DNA of 64,000 nucleotides from positions 19,506,001 through 19,570,000 of the forward strand of contig NC_073355.2 in assembly GCF_027580225.2 (NCBI RefSeq), given 5' to 3'. Below the pieces are notes generated by a model that was not told the DNA's origin, made no database searches, and saw only the letters and a program-made list of their open reading frames with translations. Source of the DNA: Misgurnus anguillicaudatus. Taxonomy: Eukaryota; Chordata; Actinopteri; Cypriniformes; Cobitidae. The first letter of the stretch is position 1. Each line of letters starts with the position of its first letter. This document shows, in pieces, positions 1 to 14,400 of the stretch. A program made the position numbers and the translations under genes.

Positions 1-2277
1 ACGGTAGAGGTGTCAAGCGTGAGTGATTTCAATGTCAAGTAAATGTGAAGATGTGTTGACGCGTGTCTGGAGGTCTCGTGGTTTGAATGAGGCGTTTAGC
101 GCTGCGCAGTAAGCGCAATTCCGTCTTATTCGCGCGGATGCCGTGAATTGAGTGTTGCCGCAGCAAACGCACAATTTGAAAAATTTTAACTTTGGCGGAA
201 AAACGTGTCGCGTTAACCAATCAGGAGTTTGCTCTAGTAGTGACGTGATTACAGGAAGCGAGCGGAGTCGCAGAAGCCCCTCCCATGACGCGAATGTCCA
301 CGTAAATGTCTCGACTAAAATTTCACGCGCGGCTTTCATGTGCGAATGAAGCGAGGAAACTCAAAATGTTCAAGCGGCAAACTAGACATGGTAGATGGAA
401 TTTGACCCCTCAAGCTGGTGTGAACTCACGGTAAGGCTTAATATGAGTTACAAATAAAAACAGTAGTCATGAAAGGAAAAATTAGCTATACAGACCAAAA
501 GTACTTTTTGTACCAGGCTGTAAACATATTATTTTCTGCTGTATAGTTGGGCATTTTAACATGGGGTCTTTGGGAATTGACTCCCTTTTGGACCCAGTCT
601 CTAGCGCCATGTCGTTAAATTGCTGTTTAAGTCACTGCTTGGATTCACGTATTGGATTCATCAGAGAGATCAGAAAGGTTGCCCCTCGGTTAAACATTAC
701 TAAATAAATAAACGATGCTGTGTGTAGTGTGACAATTACACAACACTACAATATATCAGTAAAAAGGAACCTAAAATCTCAGAGGGTACTTCAAGTAAAT
801 AATTTACATTCAGGGGGTTTCGGCTGACAAAAAAGTAAAAAAAACCCTCCAATATGGAATTAAACGGATCAAATCGTATAGTATTTTTTTAGGGTCACAA
901 AAACAAGAACAAAACAACACTGAAAAAATTTAATTAAGTTTGATTAAAATGAAATGAACATTAATTTACATTTATTTAATTTTAAGAAAACTTGATTCAA
1001 TCATATTGAACTGGTGTACATAATTGAATTACATAGATCCAACAAGTTAAAAATAAATGTAATTTTAAGAATTCTTAATTCACTTAATTCAGTGAATCAT
1101 GTGGAACCGGTGTGTTTTTTTCAGGTTTGATAGACGTTTAACTTTTCTTTGTTAGTTTATCTATTGGTTTGGCACAGTATAGTTTAAATATTGTACATTC
1201 TCAGAAAAAAAGATACAAAGGTGTACCTCCAAAGGTTTTATCTCCAAAGGTCAAAAATGTGGATTTCCTCTTGATTTGACCCCATTTAGGACAAAGAAGT
1301 TATCCTAAATATGATTGTTTTGCTCCTACGTCTAATTAAATGTATTTTTACTTTTCAACACCCATTTTGTTAGGATTTTAGAAAGTTCTAGTGATATAAT
1401 CAAAGGTACAAAGAAGTATCAACTCTCATACACCTGTGGAAACTTCATAGTCCTCCCTGCTAGTTAAAAAGAACACAGGCATGTGATGAAATCTGAAGCC
1501 TCTCTCCATGGGTTTAATTTAGAGGATAAAACAAACATCCCAAGCACATCTTTTGGTGCTCACCGCCTGCACTCAGCAGGAACTCCATCTTCCAGAAATT
1601 ATTAATAAAGTAATCAATAAAATAAAAAGTGAGTGCCTAAAGCCCGGGATACACTGCAGGATTTTTGCACTCCTATAAGATCATTACCTTGTGCGATATG
1701 GATCGTTTAAACTTGGGTACGACAAGCATGTACGACAAGATTACGTTGATGACACCTATTGAATTGGAGGCTTCAATGGCTGCACCATACGTAAACAAAT
1801 ACTACGCTGGTACGCAGGTCGCATCAGAAAACATACTGTGAGGTGATCATGCTGAATTTCTGATGCTGTCCGTAAACTATCGTAGGCTATCTTTGGATGC
1901 AAGATCGGGAAAATGTCTTTGAACCTCTCTCACTGTACAAAGTAGGACCACTGATGAAGAGCCACGATCACAAAAATTGTGTCGATTGTTTCACAATGGC
2001 AATCTTTCGTCTGGGACAGCCAAAAATCGTGCAGTGTATCCCGGGCTTAAGACTGGCTGTGAGATTACATCTGAATTTGGTATCAGTATCTCTTTGAACT
2101 TGGAAGAAACGGGTGTTGGGGTAAAAGTATGAGGAGATCTAAAAATGGGCCGGAGGGCATGTGGGGAGGGGCAGTTCCCAATCCACATTGCTAGTAGTGT
2201 TCCTTTAAAACCCTGTGATTGATGTCTGTTTGCCTTGTCTTCAAATCCAAAGTCTTTTTTGTTGTCTTTTCTCACAG
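1..2277. other. sdk1 upstream intron sequence; first 350 bp repeat-like
   Basis: No exon of the preceding Ig domain is recognisable. Positions about 60-350 are CpG-rich (gcgtttagcgctgcgc, cgcgcgg) in an AT-rich background and resemble the CpG-rich MITEs seen later, but no inverted end is visible because the window begins inside it. 360-1600 is AT-rich and shows nothing I can name, apart from a short piece at 1200-1260 (gatacaaaggtgtacctccaaa) that recalls the palindromic MITE at 39953. Confidence 0.5.
1638..2050. mobile_element. MITE with TIR TTAAGCCCGGGATACACTGC
   Basis: The left end is taaagcccgggatacactgcaggatttttg and the right end, read in reverse complement, is ttaagcccgggatacactgcacgatttttg, giving an inverted repeat of about 30 bp around a 410-bp interior without coding capacity. 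A decayed relative of the right end appears at 38215-38282 (gggacagccaaaaattatgc...gtgtcccggctttag). The superfamily is not assigned. Confidence 0.8.
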
Positions 2278-2414
2278 CGAGCTGCCACACTCACCTCGAA
2301 ACCTACAAGCCAGTCTGAACTCCAATGACAGCCGCAGTGTGGACCTGTCCTGGATGAGACCCTTTGATGGAAACAGCCCCCTGCTGCATTATGTGGTGGA
2401 GCTGTCAGAAAACA
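2278..2414 (+). CDS. sdk1: sdk1 exon A: FnIII-1, N-terminal half
   Basis: The acceptor is ttttctcacag and the donor is a|gtgaga. The exon enters with the last base of a codon and leaves with one base (a), which joins 'at' of the next exon to give Asn. It reads [12 protein letters not shown], then SVDLSW with the strand-B Trp, PFDGNSP and VVELSEN. ELPHSP directly after the last Ig domain is what I recall for SDK1; SDK2 differs here. The preceding Ig exon is not visible in 1-2277, so it lies upstream of the window. Confidence 0.9.
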
Positions 2415-5400
2415 GTGAGATACATATATATATACAGACATACTTGTACATTGTGATTTCAAACTATTCGTCTTACTAGTATGGGCCACAAGTATTTGGG
2501 AAAAAGTTGTCGTATTTAAAAGTATATGAATGTCATATTTTTAGACTAGTAGTAGTCCTGAAATCCCTGAATTTGTAACTATTTTATGAAGTGAGTTATT
2601 TGTAAGAATTCATATTATGTGAATCATATCAGTGTGCGATTATACATAAAAAGCAATAATAAAACCCAATCCACTGGGGTAAAAACAGCTTGCACTTAAC
2701 CATACAAATTACATTGTATGTATTCAAACGAATTAGTCACCTCGTAAAATAGTTATGAATTGCTGTAAGACTGTGTTGGATGTGTCACTAGGAAGACACC
2801 TAAAATGTATACTGTTAAGGGAACACCGTTGGGAACCATTGCATGAAATAAATATCAATCCAAGAGGATTTTTAAAATAAAAACATATATTGTGACAAAA
2901 AATATTTCTGGACAATGTCTAGTTGTCAGACATATGTGGAATTCAATCGGAAAGTCAGAATTGAATCTGCCAGTGTTAAAGAGTCTACTTGGCTCAATTT
3001 CTTATTCACAATATCGGTGTGAGTTGAAAACAAGTACGCCGCTGTTCTCGGTCTCAGCAGTACAAGCTGAGTTGATCTCGGTTAAGTATGGTCGCACCTC
3101 GACAGTGGTTTAAAATGCTATGGTGTACAGAACCTGGGAAAAACCCACCCAGATAGATTGATCTTCCCGGGTCGGTACAGGACAGTGAGGAATGTGTTGG
3201 AGTGAAGGTGAAGATTGCTGCCGTGGGCTTTAATAGAGCCGGGAAGTCCCATTAGGAACAGCTATCAGGACCAGAGAGAAACCTGCTCTCTCTCGGACTG
3301 CAATTTTTGCCATCTGCTCTGAGATAGCAATGCAATTAAAAACGTTTTTTTGCATTTCCAGGTTCATTCTTTCATTGTTAGGTAATCATATAAAGTCACA
3401 ATGTGAGCTGTTTTAATCAGTCTTTTATGCAATAAAATGTTTTTTTATTCTTTTAATATGAATAAAAAAAAAATTTCATTTTTAAGTGACATGGACATTT
3501 CTTTATAAGACTAAGGGTGTTTTCACACATGTTGGTGCACACTGTGGTGCGGCCTTGGAGCACACCAAATTACATTGTATCATTTTCAGTTAGTGCGGTT
3601 CACATATGTTGTTTTTAGCGTACTCGAAACGCCGCACCGTACATCATGTGACAATGGTCAGCGATGTCATTGGTCTCTGACAGCTCTTACCGTCTCATTA
3701 CCACCCCCTATGTTTCCACGACAACCAGCCTGACAGGAAGAGCGAAGCTAGCAAGATATGGAGATAAACGAAGCAGTTTCTTTGCTTTAACGCAAAATTG
3801 TGCAACTGTTCTATTAAAAACCCTTCTCATGAAGCCATCACTCTTTTTGTGTGGAGGACAGCTATGCATTTATAAAATCATCAGCTGAAACATCCAGGAG
3901 ACAGCAAATCTCTGCAATGGACCAAGATTGCCTCGTTTGTTGTTAACCCACAATATAACACCCGGCTCACGTCACAACAGAAGCCCAGTGGCTCAAACAT
4001 GTGGAGAACTTCCTGTATTTGGTTCGGCCCGAGGTCAAGCAGTGTCACACTACAGATGGGTCGCACCAGATTCAGCGACAGCCGCTCCTAGACCACCTGT
4101 TTGGAGCCGTCTCGGAGCAGCCGTTAAGTGTGCACCGTTGTGTTCACACTGACCCAAACGAACCATACTCGGACCGACACGTCATTTGGGCCGACCTAAA
4201 CAGTGCATGTGTGAAAGCACCCTAAGAGACCAATCACACCAAACGCGTTATAAACATTTGGAAGCACTTTAAGAAAGAGCAGTGCGGCACGGCTTTTTTT
4301 TTGCTAGGCAACAACTGTATCAACTATAGTGCGAGCGTTTGTGAAATTTAGTTTGCTACAAATGTACAAGCAGAGCTCTGATCGAGTGTGAGAGGTGCAC
4401 AAACACACAGGAGACAGTGAGTGAGTGCAGTCTCCGGTTGTTTCAAGCAACTATAAACTGCTGGCACCACAACGAAAGGCCCGCCTCTCCCCTCATCTGA
4501 TTGGACAATGGAAAAACGCGAATGACGTCGGCCGCTTTTCCGTTCAGAGCGCTCCTTTAAAAAAGCTTCCAAGCTGTCACTGGGGCAGAACCCTTTAAAG
4601 TACAAGGTCGATATTTTACACTTAAAGCCCTGTTTTTAGATTGTTTATGGTGAAATAGACCGGTTTTGACTGAAATTTCGACATATGCGGCTGCCCCGAG
4701 AATTTTCGGGTGTTTGTTGTTTCACTTCCCCCCTCATTAATGGCTGTATAGTTGCACTGAAACAATCCTTCCTAAAATGCATTAAAGGAGCGCTCTGCCA
4801 CATCTAAACATCCTGGTTGCTCTTTTTATTAAATAAACTTGCGTTCAAAACTACTTAGAACACTATCTAAGGCTGCATTGAAAAGTAACTTTGCGTCTAC
4901 TGCCGCGTTGGACAAACAAAACTGCTTCTGTGTGTCTCATAGACTTCGTCATCGTCTTGCTGCCCCCTCCCCATTCTGTGATTGGTTCCCTTTTTAGGGG
5001 CAAAATTGGTTCACGGTTTCCATGCTAGACTTGCAGCGTGAATAAATTTGCGTGCAAGGCAGCATGGGGAAACCCAGGCTACTTTTGAGGTACTAATATG
5101 ACCTTTTTGGGAACAAATGTATATTTTTTAAAAAGGTACAACCACAATAATAGCAAGACAGTAGGCCTATACAGAATTATTAGCCCCTTTAATACGCTTT
5201 AATGTAGTTATATTTTGCATATTTCATTTTCATTTATTCTTTTACTTTTTTTCTTATATTGCATTCAACATTTACATTTAATCAGTGCATGTTCCCTGGA
5301 AATCGAACCCCTGACTTTTGCATTGTTAATTGCATTGCTTAAATATTTGTATTAATATTATTTGTATTAAGCATTATATAATGTTTAAGAATGACCAATT

Positions 5401-8400
5401 TTGTAATTTTTGTTTTGTATTCATTTGTATAATTGTGTACCAGATTCCCCTTGGAAAGTGTACTTGTCCGATGTGGAGCCCACTGTGACCGGGGCAATGG
5501 TAAAGGGACTAACTCCAGCCCGCTCATACCAGTTCAGGGTCTGTGCTGTCAATCAAGTGGGCAAAGGACAGTACAGCTCTGAAACCAACAGGTAACACTG
5601 TACTTTGTACATAAATGCATGTTGTCCAGCCACTGTTTTATTGTTTGTTAGAATCATCAGCTCTCTGTGATCATGGATGGAAAATAACAGGAATCTCAAC
5701 TATCGCATAACACTTTAACCTATTGCATCAGGCTTGTCCTTGTTTAAACTCAGTATTACTGAAATCACGACAAGTTGTGATTTTCTCTTTCACGTCATAA
5801 GCAGCAGGTTTCTGTTCTCACCTCTCGGTCTAATCAGACCCCTGAGTCGCTTGCTTTCATAGAGCCTGCAGTTGCAGGTGGCAGACGTCTCGTTTCCAAA
5901 GGCTCCTCCATCTCTTATCTGCTCCAGATGTGGCATAACACTTCATTTCTGTTTCAGAAGAAAAGAAGGTGGCGTTGTCTCACTTTAAAATTAATCGGTT
6001 TTATTTAGCTGCGCTTTGAGCCTGGCTTACATATACAGTATATATTTCATATACTGTATATAATTCCTCTGCTAAACAATTACGTTTTTGGCAACCAAAA
6101 TTTTGGTGCATCCCTAGTAGTGCACTTATTCTCCTGACTCCCATTTATTTTCTCTCAATGAATCACTCTTTATCTCAACATCTGCTTTTACATAATAATG
6201 TCGGCACGTCTGTCTCTCCATGCACTGCAAATTTCAAAATTAAATGTTTTTGGTCCTAATCTATGAATAATTCTGTATTAGATTTATTTTGAAACATAAT
6301 AACTTCATCTAGGTTAATGTGGAGTATGATATGATGAGAGACCGCATTACACTTTAAGGACCTGCGATAGCTTCTTAACTTTTGTTCGTCCTCATTTATA
6401 TCCTACAGTAATTCCACTAAACGTGTTTGCATTACACATTTAAAGGCTTTATTTGGTAAATTATCTTCAAGAGCAGCCAGCTAAAAGCAAGTCATGCCTG
6501 GATTCATTTTGCTATCATATCATCATGAATATCCATCTGAAGTAGACTTGATCTTGACTGCTCATTACTGTATTTATTTTTTATGTAGTTTTGTCAGAAT
6601 ATCTGTTTGATGTGTGGGTGCTATGTGGGTGGGTTAAAAAATCATTTAGAATTTTTTGTACAGAACATACAGTACTTTAAAAATAAAACTGGCAGGTCTT
6701 GATAATTTACTGTAACCTCATGTGACCAACACAATTTCAAAATCTCTTTTTAGCACAATTAATACTTGACTGGTGAGTTGACGGTGCTTTGTTGGTGTCC
6801 TAAATACAATCTGACTACCTTTAAATATGTCTTGAGGAATATGAAAACTTAATTTTAAAAAGTGTCTGCATTTAGCGCTGTATACCATGAAATTATTACT
6901 TAAAAAAATCAACCAGAACATGGACTTTGGCCATGACATTTTTTTTAATTATACTATAAAGAAAAAACAATCCCATTTATGACATTTAGTAATAAGGGAT
7001 AAAATACTTCCTATAAAATCTTAACCTAAATATTTTAAACCCCATGCACACAGCACGTTGATCACAGAACATTTGCATAAAATTGTCAGTGTGCCTTCTG
7101 TGTGAATGCAAACACATTTCGTAATTTAATTGATTTTTTTTTTCCGTAAAACTTACTTTAATTGGTAACACCTAAAAAAGTAAGTTTTGTAAGTGAAAAA
7201 TTCAGAGCCGGCGACAGACCATAACTAACAGGGGGGCACGTGGCTTCCAACGGCACGCAATTAGCAAAATAACTTGCAAAAACAAGGCATTAAAACAACA
7301 AATACAATGCAAGCACACACTCATACAACTAGTACAGACTGTCAGCTCATTTCCTGTATAAAGTGGAGAAGATCACAAATTATGCGCAAAAGTTAAACTA
7401 TTTTGAACTTTGACCGCGGCGCTTTGCTCGATGCAACAACAAACCGCCCTCACGTGGCGCAAGCCATTGAAATGAATGGGTTTCATAGCGCAGTGCACAC
7501 CGCGTCCTAAAAGCTGCTTTACCATAATCACGTCGCAATTCTGTTAACGATCCATAGCCACACTTCACATTTAAGCTTACGTAAATTAAAACAACGCTAA
7601 CTTACCTTTAGAAAAACTGAAGCCGGCGTGTACGAACATTAAACAGAAGTCAGATGAAGCAGGCGGTGCTGGTTCATTCTAAATGTTCTAATATCCATAT
7701 TTTACACGATCCATAAAATGCAGCGAAAAAACATGTTGCTATCAAGTCACAAATAAAGACGTAAAGACGCATGAGACGCTGCAATACAACCAATCAGAGA
7801 AACCGGTCTATTTTAACTAAAGAAAACATATATCATATATCAATGCCCTGGAAAAATTTAAGGTGAATTTTTTTTCGTAAAACTTAATTCAATTGGAAAC
7901 ACCTAAAAAAGTAAGTTTTGTAAGTGAAATATTTTAGGTGATTTTTCCCCTGTAAAACTTCAATTGGTAACACCTAAGAGAGTACGTTTTGTAGTGAAAA
8001 TTTTAAGGCACATTTTTTTTTCGTAAAAATTACTTCAATTGTTAACACCTAAAATATTTAAGGATTTTCAACTTAAAGTGCGAAAAATGTAAAAAGTGGC
8101 ATGTAACGTATGGTGAGGACGCTGAAAAGAGTAAAGAATTTCCATAAACATATACACTTTAATTATAAATAAAACAACAAACAGGAATACTGCCGTCTTC
8201 TAAATCTTGAAGATAAATGATCATTAAACACCAACAAGTCTTTCTTTTTAGTTATAAACATTTAAAATAGCGTTTAAATTCTAATTTTTCTCTCCGAATG
8301 CAGTCCCATGGGAGCTACGAGTTTACTGGCTAGTTAGTTAAAGCAACACCAAAGAGTTTTTTTTTTTTACCTTAAAATAACGTTTCCAAAAAAGTTTCAG

Positions 8401-11400
8401 TTGTTCATCCACTTGAAACAGGGTGAATGGCACTTTCACATTCGCTTTGCAGCCCTCTATCAGTCAAAACCGCACTAAAGAAGTTTCCAAACGCCGGGTC
8501 GAGGTCCTGTAGTTCGAGTGAAAACTACAAAAACTTGCTTTACGGCAGACCTACAATCCAATCAGAGCCAGCTTTGCTGCAGTATTTACGACAGTGGCAA
8601 TGGACAATTATGCTTCTAACCTGTAGGGGGAGCAAAGAGCAAAAACTCTTTAGTGTTGCTTTAAGATAACTAAAATCATTCATGTAGTTATAACACAAAA
8701 TGATTAAGTTAATTTCCTTCTTACAAATTTAAGTGGATTATACATGATAAAATGAAGCTGAATTTACTCAATAATGTGTTCATTTAGAATTACTCAAATT
8801 ATTCAACTTTTTATGTTATTTTAACTCATATTTTGATTAAAAACAAGAATATTTTTTTTTATTACAGTTTACTAATTTTATCTTTGTTAAATCTACTAAG
8901 GCACAGAAACACTTTTTATAGTGTACCGCGCTGAAGCTAAGATCATTTGCGAGCATAATAGAAGAGCACGTCTAGCGCTAGTTTATGATCAAATCAGAAA
9001 CAAAAAATGTGGTTTCCCGATGTGGCTTAAGATGCTTAAAATACAATACAATCATGTCACATGTCTTTACGGGATTGTGTGTGAACGCACACACCGATTT
9101 CATGGGAATGAACCAAAATCAAACAATCTCTGGACAAATCCTGGAAACATTTTCCGTATATTTTACGTAATTTGCGTGTGAAAAGGGCTTAAAAGAGATA
9201 GTTTACCCAAAAATGAAAATTCTGTCATCATTTACTCACCCTCGTGTTGTTACAAACCTGTATAAATGTCTGCTCAACACAATGGAAGACATTTAAAGTA
9301 ATGTTTGTAACCAAACTGTTTTGGAGCACTATTGACTTCCATAGTATTTTTCCTACAATGTAAGTGAAAGGTGCTCCTGCTTCCTGTTTGATTACAAATA
9401 TCTTCTTTTGTGTTGATCAGAACAAATACATTTTAAGTTAGGTTTCTATGGAAACTTACAGTATCCTAAAGACATGCTATCTTTCCCTCCACGTCTCCCT
9501 TTGTCCTGTCACATCTGTCAATTTTAGGCTTATTAAGCCGAGAGAACAGTAAATGCATGACAAGCCCATTAAAACACAGCAGTGTACTTATTTTTCTGCC
9601 AATGGGTTTGTTGTCAGATGAAGAAGAGCTTGGCAAAATCATCATTAATATCCAATCACAGGCCAGAATAAAAGCCTCCAACAGTACTGTTGATTCAGAG
9701 CTAATTAATAAAGAGTTGTCCTTATGTATCATACAGATGATTGGCTTATTTTTTCTCTCATTCCCTCACAGGACACTTTGCCACACAAAGTACACCACAC
9801 TACAATTAATAAACACTTCAGCTGTGTTTTTTATATTTGGAGACAGATGTTTAATGGCCGATGGCACAGTGCAAGTGTGTAAAACAAATGTGTAAATAGG
9901 CATTGCCAGAAAAGCTCTGTTCGATCGAGCGCTCGTACCTTGCGGTCATAATAAGGCAGATTTACGGAGTGCTGTCTGTGGAAAGCTTCATGATATTGGT
10001 TATAGAGGGCATTAATTATGAAATAGACTTCCGGGAAGAAATAACAAGTGTGGTCAGAGGTTTAAGAGGACTGTGACAATAAATCTAAAAGGACCCAATG
10101 ATCCTGTTAAAGTTTAATGCCGATTTAACTGTCCATTAATATGAAATGTAAAGAGCAGAATGAATTAGTGGACGTTATTAAGCATTCAACACCAATTCAT
10201 TTTTAAACTTCGTTAATTAACAAAATGCAAAAACACATTTTTTAGGTGGAATGAACTGAATATTGGTCACAATATCACAACAGAGATATTAACTCTTTCA
10301 CCGCCAGCGTTTTTTATAAAAGTTGCCAGCCAGCGCCAGCGTTTTTCATGATTTTCACAAAAGTTGAATGCCTTCCAGAAAATGTTCTTCTTCAAATATA
10401 TAAACATACAATATACCAAATGAAAGAACAGACCCTCTGCTTTCAAATAATTAATGGAGATAATTCCATTTTTGTGACGGACTTTTCATAGAGATACCAT
10501 TCACAGCGATCTTTAAAACAGACACGGACATGCAGCAGCTTGCCATAGGGCAATACTTCCGGTTTTAAAAAGTTGCGGAAGGGCGCCACCTGGTGGATAA
10601 AAGCGATATTGCGGAAAGACAGAAAATCTCGTCATTGGCGGGGAAGCGTTTTCTCTTAATTGACGAGATATCTCGTCAATGGCGGGGAAAGAGTTAATAT
10701 ACAGTATGTAAAAGAGGTTTGTCCTTTAAGGGTTAGTCTGATAAATGCGAAAAATGTGTGTTTACTTTAGTATGTACTTTATTATATCATTTACTTTATT
10801 AACTCATTCCCCACCAGCCTTTTTAAAAAAAAGTTGCCCACCAGCATTTTTTTTATTTTTACAAATGTTTCACAAAATGCCTTTCAGGAAAATTTTCTTC
10901 TATAAATATATAAACATACAAATATATAATTTAAAAGGATAGACCATCTGCTTTCAAACAAACAAAAAAAACTGAACAGAATTTTTTTTTGAATTTTTTT
11001 CTCTTTTTATAACCATATAACTTTTCTCTATATGGGAATGTTTCTTCAAAAATTTCAAATTTTGAGCAAAAAGCTGAAATAGCTGCATTTTTGTAAAGGA
11101 GATCAGATTCAGAAGGATTATAAAAACATACAAAGAGTTTAAAATTAATTCGTTTTTGCTTTAATTATTTATAAATTGTGTAAGAACGTTGTCTAGTGGA
11201 TAATAGCGGAATTACAGATTACCATAAAAAACTTGTCAGGAAAGCTTCATTGGCAGGGAAATGTTTTCTCTTAATTGACGAGATAAACCGTCAATGGCGG
11301 GGAAAGAGTTAAAGTGGTCATCAAGTTAGCAAACATCTTCAGCTTCAGTATGACAACTTTTGTAAGGAGATTTTGTATGTTTTTGTACATTACCAAACTT

Positions 11401-14400
11401 ATTTATGTTATGGAGCTGTTTGTTTTCAATACAACAGGACTTCCAGCCTTTTTTGAGCTGGATTGTTTTGATGGGAAATGTGTTAAGGTCTGTCATATTT
11501 TGATGTTTGCCCAAAGCCCTTCATTTTTAAAACCCTCACAATACCAGTCAACACGTAGGAACTGAGACCTTTAATAAACCACAACATAATCTCTAAAAGA
11601 AAAGAAATGTTGGTCTCTCCTTTCAGGATGAAACAGATAGTGCTGTTTTGTTCATTTCTTCAAAGGAAAGGTAGCAAGTACCACTGGGTTAAAATTGACT
11701 CCTCCACCAGACATAAAAAGCTGTACTGTGGCCAACAGTAAACTATGAGATGGTCTTATAAAAAAAAAATGGTTGTATTTCTAATTCAAACGCTTGAATA
11801 GCTGGCTGAGTGCTGAACCAATAAACGCAACATTATTGTACAACCCAAGTCTACATATAAACATACAGCTGTCATTTAAGCAGCAGTTTCACATATCCAA
11901 GCCACTTACATAAGAGCTTTTGTTGATGTAGGCGGATGTGACACAGGGTATCTGGTTGGTAAATGGACTTCTGTAACACTTAAACAGCCATATTGTTGTG
12001 CCCTGGAGAGACTCAAATAACCTGAATCCAGCAAGGGCATATGGGCTACTGAATTAGATATAAAAATGCATTTTTTGAATCGTTCTTGTATTTTCTCTCC
12101 AGACTGATGCTGAGAGAGGAACCTCCCAGTGCTCCACCCAAAAACATTGTAGCCAGTGGCAGAACCAACCAGTCCATCATGGTGCAATGGCAGCCGCCTC
12201 CAGAACCTCAGCTGAATGGAGTCTTAAGAGGCTATGTGCTCAGGTAATGCATGCGCACATTTTACCAATAAACACTGTCTGATGTAATGAGTGGAAATGC
12301 CATTCTTGTTGTTTCCACGATATTGTGGCTTCAAAATTCAATAGACCTTTTTATTGACGTTTTAGTAGTGTGATTTCAGCCAAGCTGTTTATATGTTTTC
12401 ACTTCACTATATTTTTAAATGTTTCCCTAACTCATCTTAATGTGCTGAGGCAATACGACTATAAGTAACCTATGAAATTATTTCCTCCAAAACCTGTAAA
12501 ATATTTTTTGTTTGTTGGAAAAGCCTGACATAGCAACATTGGTTAGGATCAAGATTGTTTTTACTTTTTTAAAGCAACACTATGTAGTTTCCATGTAAAA
12601 ATGACTTACAGCTCCCCCATGTGGTTGAAAAGCGCAACAGTGCCTGGTATCAGACACTCTTCTGCAGGCAGGGGGAGGGGGCGGGGCTGTGTGCTCTACC
12701 CTCCACTGCCACTTTCAGAGCGTGCTTGTGGCAGCTAGGAGGCTGCTCAGGTTGCAGCAACAGTACAATTTGTCCAGTTAAAAGTTGTTCTATCACTGAA
12801 ATAATTTTTGAGACATTATTTAAAGGTAAAAAAAACTACATAGTGTTGCTTTAATGAAATTATATTCTTTGTTGATGGAAATCTATTGCAGATATGTGTC
12901 TTTACCTGCACCTTGACATATGAGAAGCAGTCAGAAATTATATCAAGTTTCACAAACTGCTTTGTGGTTCAGACATGACTGAATGTAATGACTTGTAGTT
13001 TAGACTTGAGAAACCATTTTTGTTTTCCCAAAGGATCTTTCAGTCATTGGTTTTTAAAGCACAGTACACACTAAGCTAAGGTGCAGGTTTTGAGCGTCAT
13101 CTGACTACATTTTTTCAGCGTGTTTCACACCGTCTGCTAGAAAGTAAGTCACCGTCATCTTTTTTTGGGGCGATTCACCTTGTCAAATCAATGGAAGCTC
13201 TTGTATGGGAGTCGGATCATTCTGATTAGCTGTTTCGCATAGACTAAACGAAAACAAAAGTGAAGAAGCAAGCAAACAATGACATGAAGAAGGAACTCAC
13301 TGAACACTAATATCATTTATTGTATTTTTTATTCAGATACGTGAATATTTTAAAAAGATGCCTCTCATAATATGGATGTTTTTCTGCCAATTTTAAATAA
13401 ATTAATTAATGATAAAAATGAAAATGGGAACCAGATTTACTATTTTATTATAGACAACTGTACACAAAATTGAAAATTAAACCATTTTATTTTTATGATG
13501 ATAATGCATCTTCCCTGACAAATTAAAAAATAAAATGCAATAGATGATTTGACATAATTTATTAGAACAGACTCAAGGCAATATTGCCAAAATTAAAAGG
13601 AAAATGTAAAAAAGAAACGGCACCATTTTTTATTAATGCTTATGCAATAATGGTGACCAAAATCAAATTTCATTTTATGTTCTTTTTTATTTCATGGTTT
13701 TTACTTTTATTTTCAAATTGTATGCAAATTCTATGTTAATTAGTGGGTGGGCTTAACTTGCTCACATAACAGTCAGGGACCTATTTTAGGATCTAAGCGC
13801 ATGGTCTAAAGCACACGGCACAAGTGCATTTAGGGCGTGTACGAATCCCCTTTTGCTAGTGTAACGACGAGGGAAATGGTCTATGCGCCTGGAGCACAGT
13901 CTAAAAGGGTTGTTCCTATTCTTGTAATGAGTAAGGGGTGTGTTTTGGCCATAACGTGCAATAAACCAATGAGAGTCTCATCCTCTTTAAAGTCTGTGGG
14001 GTAGCATTTAGAAAAATCTAAATAAAAATCTAAGTATTTGCACTTTTTAAAAGCAAAAAAAATCTGCTTAGCCTACTTTAAATAACAAAATCAATATTGC
14101 GCCATTGACTTTAGACCAGGTTTTAATTGATCTATGGCGCAGTCTATTTTAATCGTCTCAAAATAGCAACACGCAAACAATGCGCCTGAACACACCCACA
14201 AATGGGCACAAATGCATTTGCTATTTACACAACGTGATGTTGGACTTGAGAATGATAACTGCGCTGGGCTGAAACTAGCAAAAAACACTTGCATCTCGCA
14301 TTGAGCTGCATTGCGCCGGGTGAATGATAGGTCCCTCGGTGTCTGAGGCAGTGTTGCCAACTTTATTGCTAGATTTAGCTACTTTTAGACCTCTTTAGCG

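Noticed and set aside
2219..2479. Start codon at 2219 as a gene start for exon A
   Set aside because: Residues before 2278 read through the polypyrimidine tract and acceptor; Sidekick similarity begins exactly at the AG border and stops at the donor.
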